Of a DNA stretch of 64,000 bases, positions 24,328 to 34,647 are shown one piece after another. Positions within the stretch are counted from its first letter, which is position 1. Each line of letters begins with the position of its first letter. The stretch spans positions 384,501-448,500 of the forward strand of contig NC_016622.1 in assembly GCF_000283655.1 (NCBI RefSeq). The letters are read 5' to 3'. Source of the DNA: Azospirillum lipoferum 4B. GTDB lineage: Bacteria; Pseudomonadota; Alphaproteobacteria; Azospirillales; Azospirillaceae. The position numbers and the translations under genes are program-made. The notes below the pieces were generated by a model. That model ran no database searches. It had not been told where the DNA came from and was given only the letters and a program-made list of their open reading frames with translations.

Positions 24328-24855
24328 TCATTCCTCGTATCCATCGGCCTGATCTTCGCCAAGATCGACCTTCCGGCCCTTTAGCTCGGCGGCCTCTTCG
24401 TCGCTCATGACGGTAATCCTGAGTTCCGCCGGTGCGCCCGTGTCTCCGCCTTCCGTCAGCACGCCCAACCGGCGGAGTTCGACCAGCGCGATAGCGCCCG
24501 CCATGGTCGCCGCACGGGTCGCGCTGGGCGACAGGCCGCCGACTGCCAGGGCATCATGGGCGCGGAGGAGGGCGTGCATCGCAAAGCTGGTCGCCAGCGC
24601 CGTAGGGTCGGCGATGATGTCCAGAGGCGTCGAGGTGCCGCTTGGTGCTGGAGATGTGGAAGGGGGAGCCGAAGCTCCCCCACTACCTGCCCGCTCGCGC
24701 TTCCGGCGGAACTTGCTGACTGCCGCCGGGCTGACGCCTGCGAGGTCCGCAAGCTCGCCGACCGTGGTCCGCCCGGCGGCCAGCGCCGACCACATATCGT
24801 CGGTGATGCCGGCCAGACCGGGCTTGCTGGTGTCTCGGCGAGTGCTGAACGCCAT
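24328..24855 (-). CDS. HTH-containing hypothetical protein
   Basis: A 175-residue protein. Residues about 27-55 look like a helix-turn-helix (TTVGELADLAGVSPAAVSKF followed by basic RRKRERAG). A Ser/Pro-rich linker leads to a helical C-terminal half ending in an acidic tail. Last gene of the minus-strand element operon; three bases separate it from the gene before it. Likely a DNA-binding accessory or regulator of the element; the architecture somewhat recalls small terminase subunits, but this is not established. Confidence 0.6.
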   Translation of the reverse strand: MAFSTRRDTSKPGLAGITDDMWSALAAGRTTVGELADLAGVSPAAVSKFRRKRERAGSGGASAPPSTSPAPSGTSTPLDIIADPTALATSFAMHALLRAHDALAVGGLSPSATRAATMAGAIALVELRRLGVLTEGGDTGAPAELRITVMSDEEAAELKGRKVDLGEDQADGYEE

Positions 24856-24858
24856 GGG

Positions 24859-25359
24859 TCAGCCCCCGGAACGCCCCAGGGCGGCGACCATGGCGTCGCG
24901 CGTGGTCTGGGCAATCGCTTGCTCATGATCCAGCGCGCTGGCGATGCGGGCGACGCCACGGGCAGGGCCGGCGGTAGCGTCGGAGCCGCTGAAGGTCGTC
25001 ACGAACGGATCGTCGAGCGCCAGCCCTGCGATGTGGGTCCGCTGCCGCCCGGTGATGGGCGCGTCCTTCGGTGCCTTGGTGAACTTCGGGATTCGGCTCG
25101 CACGCATGGCGTCCAGCATGGCGCGGTTGGCGTCCTGTTCGGGGTTCGGTGGTGCGCCCGCGTCGACCATCGCAGATTCGACCTGTCGAAGCTCGGCAGT
25201 GCGGAGGCGCTGCCAGCGCTGCCAGCGGTCGCGATAGTTCGCCTCGAACTCATAGCGTTCGTCGTCGGTGGCCGTCCCGGCTGCGACCTGTCGGAAAAGC
25301 TGTCGGGCAGCCTCCCATTCGTCGATGCTCGCAAAACCGGCCTTGTCAAAAGAACTCAT
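24859..25359 (-). CDS. Hypothetical element protein
   Basis: A 166-residue soluble, charged protein (starts MSSFDKAGFASIDEWEAARQ) predicted to be helical: EFEANYRDRWQRWQRLRTAE could form a coiled coil. ATG 25359 follows AGGAG at seven to eight bases and overlaps the upstream stop (ATGA), so the two are translationally coupled. No family recognised. Confidence 0.6.
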   Translation of the reverse strand: MSSFDKAGFASIDEWEAARQLFRQVAAGTATDDERYEFEANYRDRWQRWQRLRTAELRQVESAMVDAGAPPNPEQDANRAMLDAMRASRIPKFTKAPKDAPITGRQRTHIAGLALDDPFVTTFSGSDATAGPARGVARIASALDHEQAIAQTTRDAMVAALGRSGG

Positions 25360-25609
25360 TGGGGAACTCCTGAAACGGTAGACAGTTGAGAACCGAGACG
25401 GAGAGCGAACCGGCTGGTGATGGATTGCGCTTCCCTTAGGGCGGCTTGAAAATCCTTCGGGGTCTCCCCGAGTTCTTCCATATCCCGCCGGTAAGCGCGG
25501 TAGAGGTCGTGCAACAGCTTCGTCGTATCGAGGCTGTTCGACCGCGCAACGCCCCGGACGATCTGGGTGATCGTCTTTGCGCTGCAATCGAACATCGCTG
25601 CGATGTCCT

Positions 25610-26605
<996 letters not shown>

Positions 26606-26641
26606 ATTCTCCTCACGACCATTGAGAGCCTCTGCTACCAC

Positions 26642-26682
26642 AAGGCCACCGACGCGCCAACGTCGGCGGCCTTATTCTTTTT
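26642..26682 (+). terminator. Strong hairpin with T-run upstream of rep
   Basis: AAGGCC-A-CCGACG (26642-26654) pairs with CGTCGG-C-GGCCTT (26661-26673) with one internal mismatch, loop CGCCAA, then ATTCTTTTT. It reads as a terminator on the plus strand, where no protein gene precedes it; the rep gene is on the other strand. It could end an antisense RNA against rep, or be the structured origin where Rep nicks. Confidence 0.7.
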
Positions 26683-26749
26683 GGGAAGTCGGATGAACTC
26701 CGTCAAGGCCGCCCGGTTAACGAAACAATTTGCGCAGGAACAAAACGAA

Positions 26750-26791
26750 CCCCACTCGATTTGAAGGAGGTGGGTCTTTTTTTTGATGGCT
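26750..26791 (+). terminator. Weak second terminator-like hairpin
   Basis: CCCAC pairs with GTGGG around a 13-base loop, followed by eight T residues. It lies about 90 bases before the next plus-strand gene. Short stem, so only moderate support. Confidence 0.4.
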
Positions 26792-26881
26792 TCCCATATC
26801 ATTCATCGCTGAATGACAAGTTGATGTCTTGTTCCGGTACATCATCGGAAAATGAGGATGTATATTTTCTATTGACTTAAA

Positions 26882-27097
26882 ATGTTCTTTGTGATGGAAG
26901 AATGGGATTCGTTTTCATTCGAGAGCGGAACAATGCGAGTGCGGATCGAATTTCACGATTTAGCCCTTGACAATTTCTCTGCGGATGATGCGCAAGAGCT
27001 TGTCGCGGTCATGCTGACGGAAGGCGTGATGCCATACGCCCTACGGGCCGGAGAGGTCGAGATTACCGCCTGGAAACCTATCCCCGACGAAGGGTGA
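26882..27097 (+). CDS. Small acidic element protein
   Basis: A 71-residue acidic protein of unknown function (SFSFESGTMRVRIEFHDLAL, then DDAQELVAVMLTEG). Its base composition is clearly more AT-rich than the host genes. The start is uncertain: ATG 26882 or ATG 26894 (MEEWDSF), neither with a good binding site. It ends 30 bases before a terminator and converges on the serine recombinase. Confidence 0.5.
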   Translation: MFFVMEEWDSFSFESGTMRVRIEFHDLALDNFSADDAQELVAVMLTEGVMPYALRAGEVEITAWKPIPDEG

Positions 27098-27126
27098 TAA
27101 CCGGCAGTAACCGGGGAATAGGAAAT

Positions 27127-27156
27127 AGGCGCTGGTCATTCGGCCAGCGCCTTTGT
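27127..27156 (+). terminator. Intrinsic terminator after small acidic gene
   Basis: AGGCGCTGG (27127-27135) pairs perfectly with CCAGCGCCT (27144-27152), followed by TTGTC. The T-run is short. Confidence 0.65.
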
Positions 27157-27183
27157 CATGTTCGGGGATGGCGATGACGCGCC

Positions 27184-27867
27184 TTATGCGACGCGCTGTA
27201 GAACGCGCTGCACCTGCGTTGCGCTCCACTGGCCGCCCCGTGCCGTGGGGATACCGCGGGCATTCAGTTCCTCGGCGATCTGGCGCAGGGAGGTATGGCC
27301 GGCGGTCTTGATCGTCTCAATGAGCGGAAGGAGGTCAGCGGCCAGTTGGGCGGCCTTGGACTTCACGGCGGCAGCGGCGGCTTTCTGGCCGGCTCCCGCA
27401 ACAAGGTGATGGGCGGCATTACGGTTCCACTGTCCGTCACGGGCGACCTTGGCGGCCAGGGCGGCTTTCGTCCGTTCGGAGATCAAGCCCGCTTCCAACT
27501 CTGCAACGGCGGCCATCTGCTGGAGCATGAAGCGCCCGGCAGCACCGACAGGGATCGAGGGCAGGTCGCAGAACAGGACATCAACGCCCGAGTCGATCAA
27601 CTTCATGAGGAAGGCGGCATTGCGCGCCAGTCGGTCGAGCTTGGCAATCACCAGCGTCGCGCGGTGAACGCGACAAGCGGCCAGAGCGGCGGCAAGCTGG
27701 GGACGGTCGGTCTTGCGACCTGATTCAGTCTCAACGAACTCGGCGACGGGCGGCCAACCACCGGACGATTCGATGAACCTGCGGATTGCGTCGCGCTGCG
27801 CATCAATGCCAAGGCCGCTACGGCCCTGTCGGTCGGTGGAGACGCGGAGATAGCTCACGACCTTCAT
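27184..27867 (-). CDS. Serine recombinase (resolvase/invertase type)
   Basis: A 227-residue site-specific recombinase. The catalytic domain begins MKVVSYLRVSTDRQ with nucleophile Ser10 and Arg8. VIAKLDRLARNAAFL is the conserved region with the Arg pair. ELEAGLISERTKAALAAK is the E helix. The C-terminal part contains an HTH-like segment (TSLRQIAEELNARGIPT). ATG 27867 gives the canonical start, with AAGG upstream; an in-frame ATG at 27894 lies in the palindrome. It may resolve element multimers, invert a segment, or act as an alternative mobility enzyme. Confidence 0.88.
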   Translation of the reverse strand: MKVVSYLRVSTDRQGRSGLGIDAQRDAIRRFIESSGGWPPVAEFVETESGRKTDRPQLAAALAACRVHRATLVIAKLDRLARNAAFLMKLIDSGVDVLFCDLPSIPVGAAGRFMLQQMAAVAELEAGLISERTKAALAAKVARDGQWNRNAAHHLVAGAGQKAAAAAVKSKAAQLAADLLPLIETIKTAGHTSLRQIAEELNARGIPTARGGQWSATQVQRVLQRVA

Positions 27868-27890
27868 GCCCGCCTTGACCATGACCGTCA

Positions 27891-27934
27891 CCATTACACT
27901 TCATCGTTACGTGCGTTGCGATGAAGTGTAATGG
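27891..27934. promoter_or_regulatory. 44-bp palindrome between the two recombinase genes
   Basis: CCATTACACTTCATCG (27891-27906) is repeated perfectly in reverse complement at 27919-27934 around a 12-base spacer. It overlaps the upstream end of the serine recombinase gene and is 17 bases from the integrase stop. No T-run, so not a standard terminator. It fits an operator or the crossover site of the recombinase. Confidence 0.7.
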
Positions 27935-29627
27935 TTGGCTCGACTGTCTCGTTATGCGTTTTTGGAATCGGAGAGATTCGCGCCTGGAATCCCTCTCCGG
28001 CTCCCGATGAACTCAGCGTCAATCCCGTCGTATGCGATGGCGTCGATAGCCTGCCTGAGTGCTGGCAGCTCCGCCCCCTTGCTGAACCGGCCCCGTTCGC
28101 CTGGAATCTCATGGCCGGATAGCTGGCTCACGATGTCGGGATGCACTTCGGCCCGGACCAGCGCGGTAATGCTGGTGTGGCGGAACGAATGGAAGTCCGG
28201 TCCTTCGATACCGAGTTGCCGCCGGAGCCGACCGAACCGCTTGGAGTAGTCGAAGCTCAACCTGTTGGCCGCGCCGCCCGCCTTGAGTTCCGGCCAGAGC
28301 ATCCTGATCCCGGCGGCTCGACGCTCTGCGACAAGATCCATGAAGCCAAGCGCCAGCACGGTCTTGTGGATGGGCACCCTCCGAATGGCGGCAGCAGACT
28401 TCAGCCGCCGGGCGGGCGCGTCGCCGTCTGCGCCGTCGTCGCTCGCGTGGATGTCGAGATAGGGGATACCTCCTTCCTCCCGGATGTCGGCGACGCGAAG
28501 CTGCGCAAGCTCCTCCAGGCGGCAGGGGTGGAACAACGCCAGCACCGGGAGCCACCAATCTACATCGCGGATGATCTGGGGGCCGGGTTCGGTGCGGCGG
28601 GTCGCACCCTTGCAGCCGCGCCAGATTGGGGCGTTGAAAAGGGTGCGGAGTTGCTCGACGCTCCAGGCGTCGCGCTCTTGGTTCCGGCGGATTGTCCGCT
28701 TCGGCTTCTTATATGCCGCGCGGGCGATGTTCTGATCGGTTAGACCCCGGTCCACCGTCCAGCCCCAGAAGGCCGATAGGATCGTCGCGTATTTTTTGAC
28801 CGTCACGGGCGAGATGCGCTCAATGGACGGGTCGGCGTCGGCCATGGCGACAAGCTCGACGATGCTCTTGCCCTTGAAGCGCGGGCGCTTCGTCCGGTGG
28901 GCTGGCAGGCGCTGGAGTGCGCTGACGAACTCGCCGATGTCGGCGCGGGTGTATTGGCTCAAGGGCCGGTCGCCCGCAATCTCCATGAAGATGCTGGCCG
29001 TTGCCTGCGCGTCGATGTCCATTGCTGGCCGCCATGCGCCAGCCGCCCGCTTCTCCAGGCTGTACCGCTCGAACGCCTTGCTGAACGTCTGGTCGTTCTT
29101 CCTCTGCGCTGCTGGCGCTGGCGCTGGCGCGGGAGCCGGGGCAGGGAGTGTCTCGGCGCTGGCGAACAGAGGATCGACGGGGCGGGCACTGTAGTCGCCT
29201 TCCAGGCGCGCGACGCCGAGACGCGCTGCCTCTGCCGCCGCGCGGAGAAGGGCGCGTGCCAGTTCGACGACGGTCGGCGAATCGGGGGAGGCATCAATCC
29301 CATGCTGCGCCAGCAGAGCAACGGCGGACCCGCTCGCAACGGCGATATCGTTGCGCCGCAGTAGGTCCGCCGCACCTTCGGCGCGGTCGCGGTCGCGCTG
29401 GACAGCACGCTCCAAATCGTCAGGATCGTCGAGCCGTTGCGCCGCCGCTTCCCGCTCGAACTCGGCGAGCGCGTCTGCGAACCACTGCCGGGCGAGACTG
29501 GCGATTTGCTCCGGGGAGAGGGTGGGATCGTTCTTGACCATGGCGAACAGCTGATCGGCGACAACGGCAAGGCGTCGGGCTTGCCGCAGGGCGGTCGCTT
29601 TTGTCAACGGGCCGAGAACGCGGCTTA

Positions 29628-30471
29628 GGGCGTGTCGTCAGTTGAGCCAGATGACAGCCGACACGAGGTAAACAGCCGCCAAGAAAGTGCTGGCAAGCTT
29701 GTCGTATCGAGTTGCAATGGCTCGGAAGCCCTTCAGCTTGTTGAAGAATCGCTCGACGAGATTACGTTCGCGGTACAAGGCGAAATCGGTATCGCGGGCG
29801 ATCAGCCGATTAGCCTTGGACGGGATGACGGGGACGATGTCGCGCTCCTTCAATGCGTCGATCAGGGCGTCGCCATCATAGGCCTTGTCGGCGATGAGGG
29901 CCTGCGGCTCGACCGCGTCGAGCAGAGGGGCGGCTTGGCTGAAGTCAGAGGCCTGACCGGGGGTCAGGGAGATCGCCACCGGGTTGCCCAAGGCGTCCAC
30001 GATGGCATGGATCTTCGTCGTCAGCCCCCCTCGTGATCGGCCGATGGCTTGGCAGGCGCCCCCTTTTTTCGCGCCCCGGCGCTGTGCTGGTGGGCGCGGA
30101 CGATGGTCGCGTCGAGCATCATGTACTCGTTGTCGCTGTCCTCGGCCAGGGCTTTGAAAAGGCGCTCGAACACCCCGCTCTCGCACCAGCGGCGGTAGCG
30201 GCGGTGGGTGTTCTTCCAATCCCCGAACCGGGTGGGCAGGTCGCGCCAGGGAATGCCAGCCCGGTAACGGTACAGCACCGCCTCGACGAACAGGCGGTTG
30301 TCCTTCGCCGTCCCCCCGACATGGCCTACCCGCCCCGGCAGAAAATCCTGGACCCGCTCCCACTGATCGTCGCGCAAAGCATAGCGTCGCATTCGTCGGC
30401 CCTCCCGTCAGCCGACCCTCTATGAATCACGCATTCCTACCGCTGGGAATCCCATAACTGACGACACGCCC
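29628..30471 (-). mobile_element. IS5-family (IS427-like) insertion sequence, 844 bp
   Basis: Perfect 16-bp terminal inverted repeats GGGCGTGTCGTCAGTT (29628-29643) and its complement (30456-30471). The target duplication is TA (29626-29627 and 30472-30473), typical of this group. It holds one frameshifted transposase. The insertion interrupts codon 35 of the element's integrase. Confidence 0.93.
29638..30392 (-). CDS. IS5-family transposase made by programmed -1 frameshift
   Basis: The first frame (30392-30021) encodes a DUF4096-like N-terminal domain (ALRDDQWERVQDFLPG, GIPWRDLPTRFGDW) and the first catalytic Asp (MLDATIVRAH). The second frame, ending at 29638 inside the left repeat, carries the second Asp (LIADKAYDGD) and Glu (YRERNLVERFFNKLK). 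The frames join at A_AAA_AAG (30069-30063 on the minus strand), a classic -1 slippery heptamer in the correct phase. The fusion would be 251 residues, normal for IS427-group DDE transposases, so this is probably active rather than broken. Confidence 0.9.
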
Positions 30472-30700
30472 TAGCTCCCGCTGCCGGAACCGGGGCCCGA
30501 GATCGTCGGGAATGCGGCGACGGAAGAGATAGCGGCCAGCTCGGAGCCGGAGAAAGGCGTTGGGCACGACAGACATCCTGTGTGTCCATCATGCCACTGC
30601 CGCCGCCGTGGACCCCTCCGGTGGACCTGCTGCGTGGACCTACGGCCGGAAGGGTGGAGCTAACCCGAAAGATTAAGCCTTTACAGGGGCTTAGGGAGGT

Positions 30701-30719
30701 GTGGTGCCGGATACAGGAA
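30701..30719. repeat. Right attachment repeat (attR) within tRNA-Thr
   Basis: GTGGTGCCGGATACAGGAA, identical to 23817-23835. It covers the CCA end, the 3' acceptor strand and part of the T arm of tRNA-Thr, so the tRNA stays whole after integration. Confidence 0.88.
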
Positions 30720-30777
30720 TCGAACCCGTGACCTTCTGATTACAAATCAGCTGCTCTACCAGCTGAGCTAATCCGGC
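30702..30777 (-). tRNA. tRNA-Thr(TGT)
   Basis: A 76-base cloverleaf with encoded CCA. The acceptor stem is GCCGGAT/ATCCGGC, the D arm GCTCAGCTGGTAGAGC, the anticodon arm CTGATTTGTAATCAG (anticodon TGT) and the T arm contains GGTTCGAATCC. It is the integration target of the adjacent element and lies downstream of rlmB on the same strand. Confidence 0.97.
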
Positions 30778-30862
30778 GCACCCGTCGCTTGCGGGACGCA
30801 CACCTTAGCGTCCCTTTTCCGCGTAAACAAGCACTTGCCCGTTCCCACGGTCGCGAGGCCCG

Positions 30863-31762
30863 TCACTCGCGCAGGCGGGCGACCTCGTAGAGGGCGACGG
30901 CGGCGGCGTTGGACACGTTCAGGCTGCCGACCGGGCCGCCCGTGGGCAGCCGGGCGATGGTATCGCAGCGATCCATCGTCAGGCGGCGCAGACCGCTGCC
31001 CTCCGCCCCCATCACCAGCACCGTCTTGCCGGTCAGATCCAGCTTCGCCAACGTCGACGCGCCCGACTCGGCGAGCCCAACCGCCCAGAAGCCGTTCTGC
31101 TGCAGATCGGTGAGTGCGCGGGCCAGGTTGGTGACGCGGACCAGCGGCACCGCCTCCAGCGCGCCCGAAGCGCTCTTCGCCAGCACGCCGGTGGTCTCCG
31201 GCGCATGGCGTTCGGTCACCACCACCGCGCGCGCGCCGAAGGCGGCGGCGGAGCGCAGGATGGCGCCGACATTGTGCGGGTCGGTCACCTGATCCAGCGC
31301 GACGATCACCGCGGACGTCTCGTCCGCCAATTCGTTGCACAGATCCTCGATGCCCAGTTCCGGCAGCGGCGAGGTGTCGATCACCATGCCCTGATGGACC
31401 GCGCCGGCCGGCAGCATGCGGTCGAGTTCCGTCCGGTCGACGACCGACGCCTCGGGCCGCTGCAGTCCCTGGGCGCGCGCCGCGGCGATGGCGGGTTCCA
31501 GCGCGGCCCGGCCGGATTCGGTCGCCAGCAGCCGGTGGATGCGCCGCTCGGGGTTGGTCCAGGCAGCGGCGACCGGGTGCAAGCCATACAGGATGACCCC
31601 ACGCGCCGGCGGCGGGCGGTTGCCTTTCTGCCCGCCGCGGCGGGTGCGCGCACCTTCCTCCGCCTGATCCTGCCGCGGAACGGCCAGCCGCGGGTTGCCC
31701 GCGGCGTGGACGGTATGCTTGTCGGACTGGCGGCCGGAACCCGGATGTTTTGAGCGCGTCAT
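30863..31762 (-). CDS. rlmB: 23S rRNA guanosine-2'-O-methyltransferase, RlmB/TrmH (SPOUT) family
   Basis: About 299 residues. After a basic, disordered N-terminus of some 60 residues comes the substrate-binding domain (GVILYGLHPVAAAW) and the SPOUT methyltransferase domain: ALDQVTDPHNVGAILRSAAA (motif 1), VLVMGAEGSGLRRLT (motif 2) and GSLNVSNAAAVALYE (motif 3), which binds AdoMet in a knot. Expected to methylate a guanosine of 23S rRNA, by family. ATG 31762 or 31771 may be the start. It diverges from the tRNA-Tyr promoter. Confidence 0.9.
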   Translation of the reverse strand: MTRSKHPGSGRQSDKHTVHAAGNPRLAVPRQDQAEEGARTRRGGQKGNRPPPARGVILYGLHPVAAAWTNPERRIHRLLATESGRAALEPAIAAARAQGLQRPEASVVDRTELDRMLPAGAVHQGMVIDTSPLPELGIEDLCNELADETSAVIVALDQVTDPHNVGAILRSAAAFGARAVVVTERHAPETTGVLAKSASGALEAVPLVRVTNLARALTDLQQNGFWAVGLAESGASTLAKLDLTGKTVLVMGAEGSGLRRLTMDRCDTIARLPTGGPVGSLNVSNAAAVALYEVARLRE

Positions 31763-31838
31763 GGTACCCACGAAGAAGGGGAGGGGGCCGCCGGAAACAG
31801 CGGCCGAATTTTTTCTGGTGTGAACCGCTTAACCCGTG

Positions 31839-31868
31839 TTGACAAGGCCTGAAAAATTCGCATATTGC
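31839..31868 (+). promoter_or_regulatory. Sigma-70 promoter for tRNA-Tyr/tRNA-Gly/tuf
   Basis: A perfect -35 TTGACA at 31839-31844 is followed at 16 or 18 bases by CATATT or TATTGC, 36 bases or more before tRNA-Tyr. The transcript probably runs through both tRNAs into tuf. Confidence 0.7.
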
Positions 31869-31903
31869 CGAACTCCGCGGCGGGCACTGCCAGGCTGCGG
31901 ATT

Positions 31904-31989
31904 GGAAGGGTGGCCGAGTGGTTAAAGGCAGCAGACTGTAAATCTGCCCGCGTACGCGTACGCTGGTTCGAATCCAGCCCCTTCCACCA
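31904..31989 (+). tRNA. tRNA-Tyr(GTA)
   Basis: An 86-base class II tRNA with encoded CCA: acceptor GGAAGGG/CCCTTCC, anticodon GTA in GACTGTAAATC, a long variable arm (CCCGCGTACGCGTACG region) and T arm GGTTCGAATCC. First gene of the tRNA-tuf unit. Confidence 0.97.
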
Positions 31990-32054
31990 CTACTTTCCAC
32001 GGCTTGTCCGTGATCGCGTTTGCCCCGGACGGTCGCGCCGGCGGGATGCTTTAG

Positions 32055-32128
32055 GCGGGTGTAGCTCAATGGTAGAGCAGAAGCCTTCCAAGCTTACGAC
32101 GGGGGTTCGATTCCCCTCACCCGCTCCA
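32055..32128 (+). tRNA. tRNA-Gly(TCC)
   Basis: A 74-base tRNA with encoded CCA: acceptor GCGGGTG/CACCCGC, anticodon TCC in CTTCCAAG, T arm GGTTCGATTCC. It lies between tRNA-Tyr and tuf, the order also known from the E. coli tufB locus. Confidence 0.97.
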
Positions 32129-32208
32129 ATCCCGCGTGCGCCACGGAAAACGGATCTCGGCCGGGCCATTGTGTGCGTCCGGAACGTCGGGAACGAAAGA
32201 CCAAAGCG

Positions 32209-33399
<1,191 letters not shown>

Positions 33400-33413
33400 T
33401 GCTATAAGCCTGC

Positions 33414-33450
33414 CTCCCCCGCCGGACCCCGGTTCGGCGGGGGAGTTCTA
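33414..33450 (+). terminator. Terminator of tuf copy 1
   Basis: CTCCCCCGCCG (33414-33424) pairs perfectly with CGGCGGGGGAG (33435-33445), followed by a short TTCTAT. Confidence 0.75.
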
Positions 33451-33524
33451 TCTGCGCAAAGAGTACGGTCCGGCTTCCGCAAAGCCGCTCTGAAAAGTTA
33501 TCTGGAACGTCGGGTCGAAAGGCC

Positions 33525-33555
33525 TTGACACCGCCGCCGAAAGAATGCTTTAAGC
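33525..33555 (+). promoter_or_regulatory. Promoter for tRNA-Trp-secE-nusG
   Basis: A perfect TTGACA (33525-33530) with CTTTAA (33549-33554, spacing 18) as the likely -10, 38 bases before tRNA-Trp. Confidence 0.65.
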
Positions 33556-33592
33556 GGCGTCCCACGCCGAAGGGTGTGGCCGGACGGAGATA

Positions 33593-33667
33593 GGAGTGTA
33601 GCTCAATTGGTAGAGCACCGGTCTCCAAAACCGGGGGTTGGGGGTTCGAGCCCCTCCACTCCTGCCA
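33593..33667 (+). tRNA. tRNA-Trp(CCA)
   Basis: A 75-base tRNA with encoded CCA: acceptor AGGAGTG/CACTCCT, anticodon CCA in GTCTCCAAAAC, T arm GGTTCGAGCCC. It lies between tuf and secE, a placement common in bacteria. Confidence 0.97.
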
Positions 33668-33755
33668 TCCCGTCCCAATAACGGCCGTCTCAACAACGGT
33701 TAGGGTAAAAAGCGGCGCCCTTCACAGTCGCTTCGGAGCTCGCACGGTTCGCACG

Positions 33756-33953
33756 ATGGCTAAAGTCAATCCCGCAGAATTCGCGCGCGAGGTCCGCCGC
33801 GAGGTAGCCAGGGTCACCTGGCCGACCCGCAAGGAAACCGGCATCACGACCGCCATGGTCTTCGTCATGGTCGTTCTGGCCGCCCTGTTCTTCCTCGTCG
33901 TCGATCAGGTGCTGGCGGTTGCCGTTCGCTTGATCCTTGGGCTGGGAGGCTAA
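33756..33953 (+). CDS. secE: Preprotein translocase subunit SecE
   Basis: A 65-residue inner-membrane protein of the short SecE type: cytoplasmic amphipathic helix with the conserved EVARVTWPTRKET and one transmembrane helix (TTAMVFVMVVLAALFFLVV). It clamps SecY in the SecYEG channel. Three bases separate it from nusG. Confidence 0.95.
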   Translation: MAKVNPAEFAREVRREVARVTWPTRKETGITTAMVFVMVVLAALFFLVVDQVLAVAVRLILGLGG

Positions 33954-33956
33954 GAC

Positions 33957-34487
33957 ATGGCTGCGCGCTGGTACGTCGTTCACGTTTATTCCGGTTTCGA
34001 AAAGAAGGTCGCCCAGGCCATCCGCGAAAAGGCGGCTCAGAAGGGTCTGGAAGACAAGTTCGAGGAAATCCTGGTCCCGACCGAAGAAGTGGTCGAAGTG
34101 CGCCGGGGTTCCAAGATCAACACGGAGCGCAAGTTCTTCCCCGGCTATGTCCTCGTCAAGATGGACCTGACCGACGAATCCTGGTCGCTGGTGAAGAACA
34201 CGCCGAAGGTTACGGACTTCCTGGGTGGTGGCGGCAAGCCGCAGCCGATTTCCCAGCGCGAGGCCGAGCGGATCATCCATCAGGTGCAGGAAGGCTTTGA
34301 GCGCCCCAAGCCCTCGATCACCTTCGAGGTGGGCGAGCAGGTTCGAGTGAGCGACGGCCCCTTCACCTCGTTCAATGGCGTCGTCGAGGAAGTCGACGAA
34401 GAGAAGTCCCGCCTCAAGGTGGCGGTTTCGATCTTCGGCCGCTCCACGCCGGTCGAATTGGAATACACGCAGGTCGAAAAGATCTGA
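33957..34487 (+). CDS. nusG: Transcription termination/antitermination factor NusG
   Basis: A 176-residue protein with the NGN domain (RWYVVHVYSGFEKKVAQAI, FFPGYVLVKM) and the C-terminal KOW domain (GEQVRVSDGPFTSFNGVVEE). It binds RNA polymerase, and links it to Rho and ribosomes. Normal length. Follows secE directly. Confidence 0.97.
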   Translation: MAARWYVVHVYSGFEKKVAQAIREKAAQKGLEDKFEEILVPTEEVVEVRRGSKINTERKFFPGYVLVKMDLTDESWSLVKNTPKVTDFLGGGGKPQPISQREAERIIHQVQEGFERPKPSITFEVGEQVRVSDGPFTSFNGVVEEVDEEKSRLKVAVSIFGRSTPVELEYTQVEKI

Positions 34488-34566
34488 GCGCAAGGTTCCA
34501 AAGTGTTTCGTGTCGGAGCTGCCGGTGCTTGCATCGGTGGCTCCATTCTGTTGCGGGAGGCTCGCC

Positions 34567-34623
34567 ATGGCCGAACCGCAAAACCCCGCGACGCAGCGCC
34601 GGACCATCCGGTCGAGAGCGTGA
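34567..34623 (+). CDS. Candidate 18-codon leader peptide between nusG and rplK
   Basis: ATG 34567 has GGGAGG at good spacing and opens an 18-codon frame (MAEPQNPATQRRTIRSRA). The stop is 22 bases before the rplK start, which has its own AGGAGG. The peptide is basic and Thr/Arg-rich. It might couple translation or regulate rplKA, but no homologue is known to me. Confidence 0.35.
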   Translation: MAEPQNPATQRRTIRSRA

Positions 34624-34647
34624 CGCGTCGTCCCAGGAGGTTGTGAG

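Larger units (their letters stand above)
27952..30576 (-). pseudogene. int: Tyrosine integrase split by an insertion sequence
   Basis: The N-terminal fragment (30472-30576, 35 codons, MSVVPNAFLRLRAGRYLFRR onward) resembles the start of phage-type integrases. The remainder (27952-29625) continues after the IS. Joining them across one TA copy gives RELSRVLGPLTKAT in frame and a 592-residue protein. The C-terminal catalytic domain is intact: Arg in CRLEEL (about residue 362 of the large piece), HSFRHT (about 472-475), SGHE and Tyr in AIAYDG (about 524). An in-frame TTG at 29607 could still allow a truncated product lacking the arm-binding N-terminus. It also has an Ala-Pro linker. Adjacent to tRNA-Thr, as expected for the enzyme that inserted this element. 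Confidence 0.88.

Noticed and set aside
29628-30471. Two transposase frames considered as a decayed pseudogene
   Set aside because: The frames overlap, and a phased A_AAA_AAG slippery site with intact DDE residues and perfect ends indicates programmed frameshifting.
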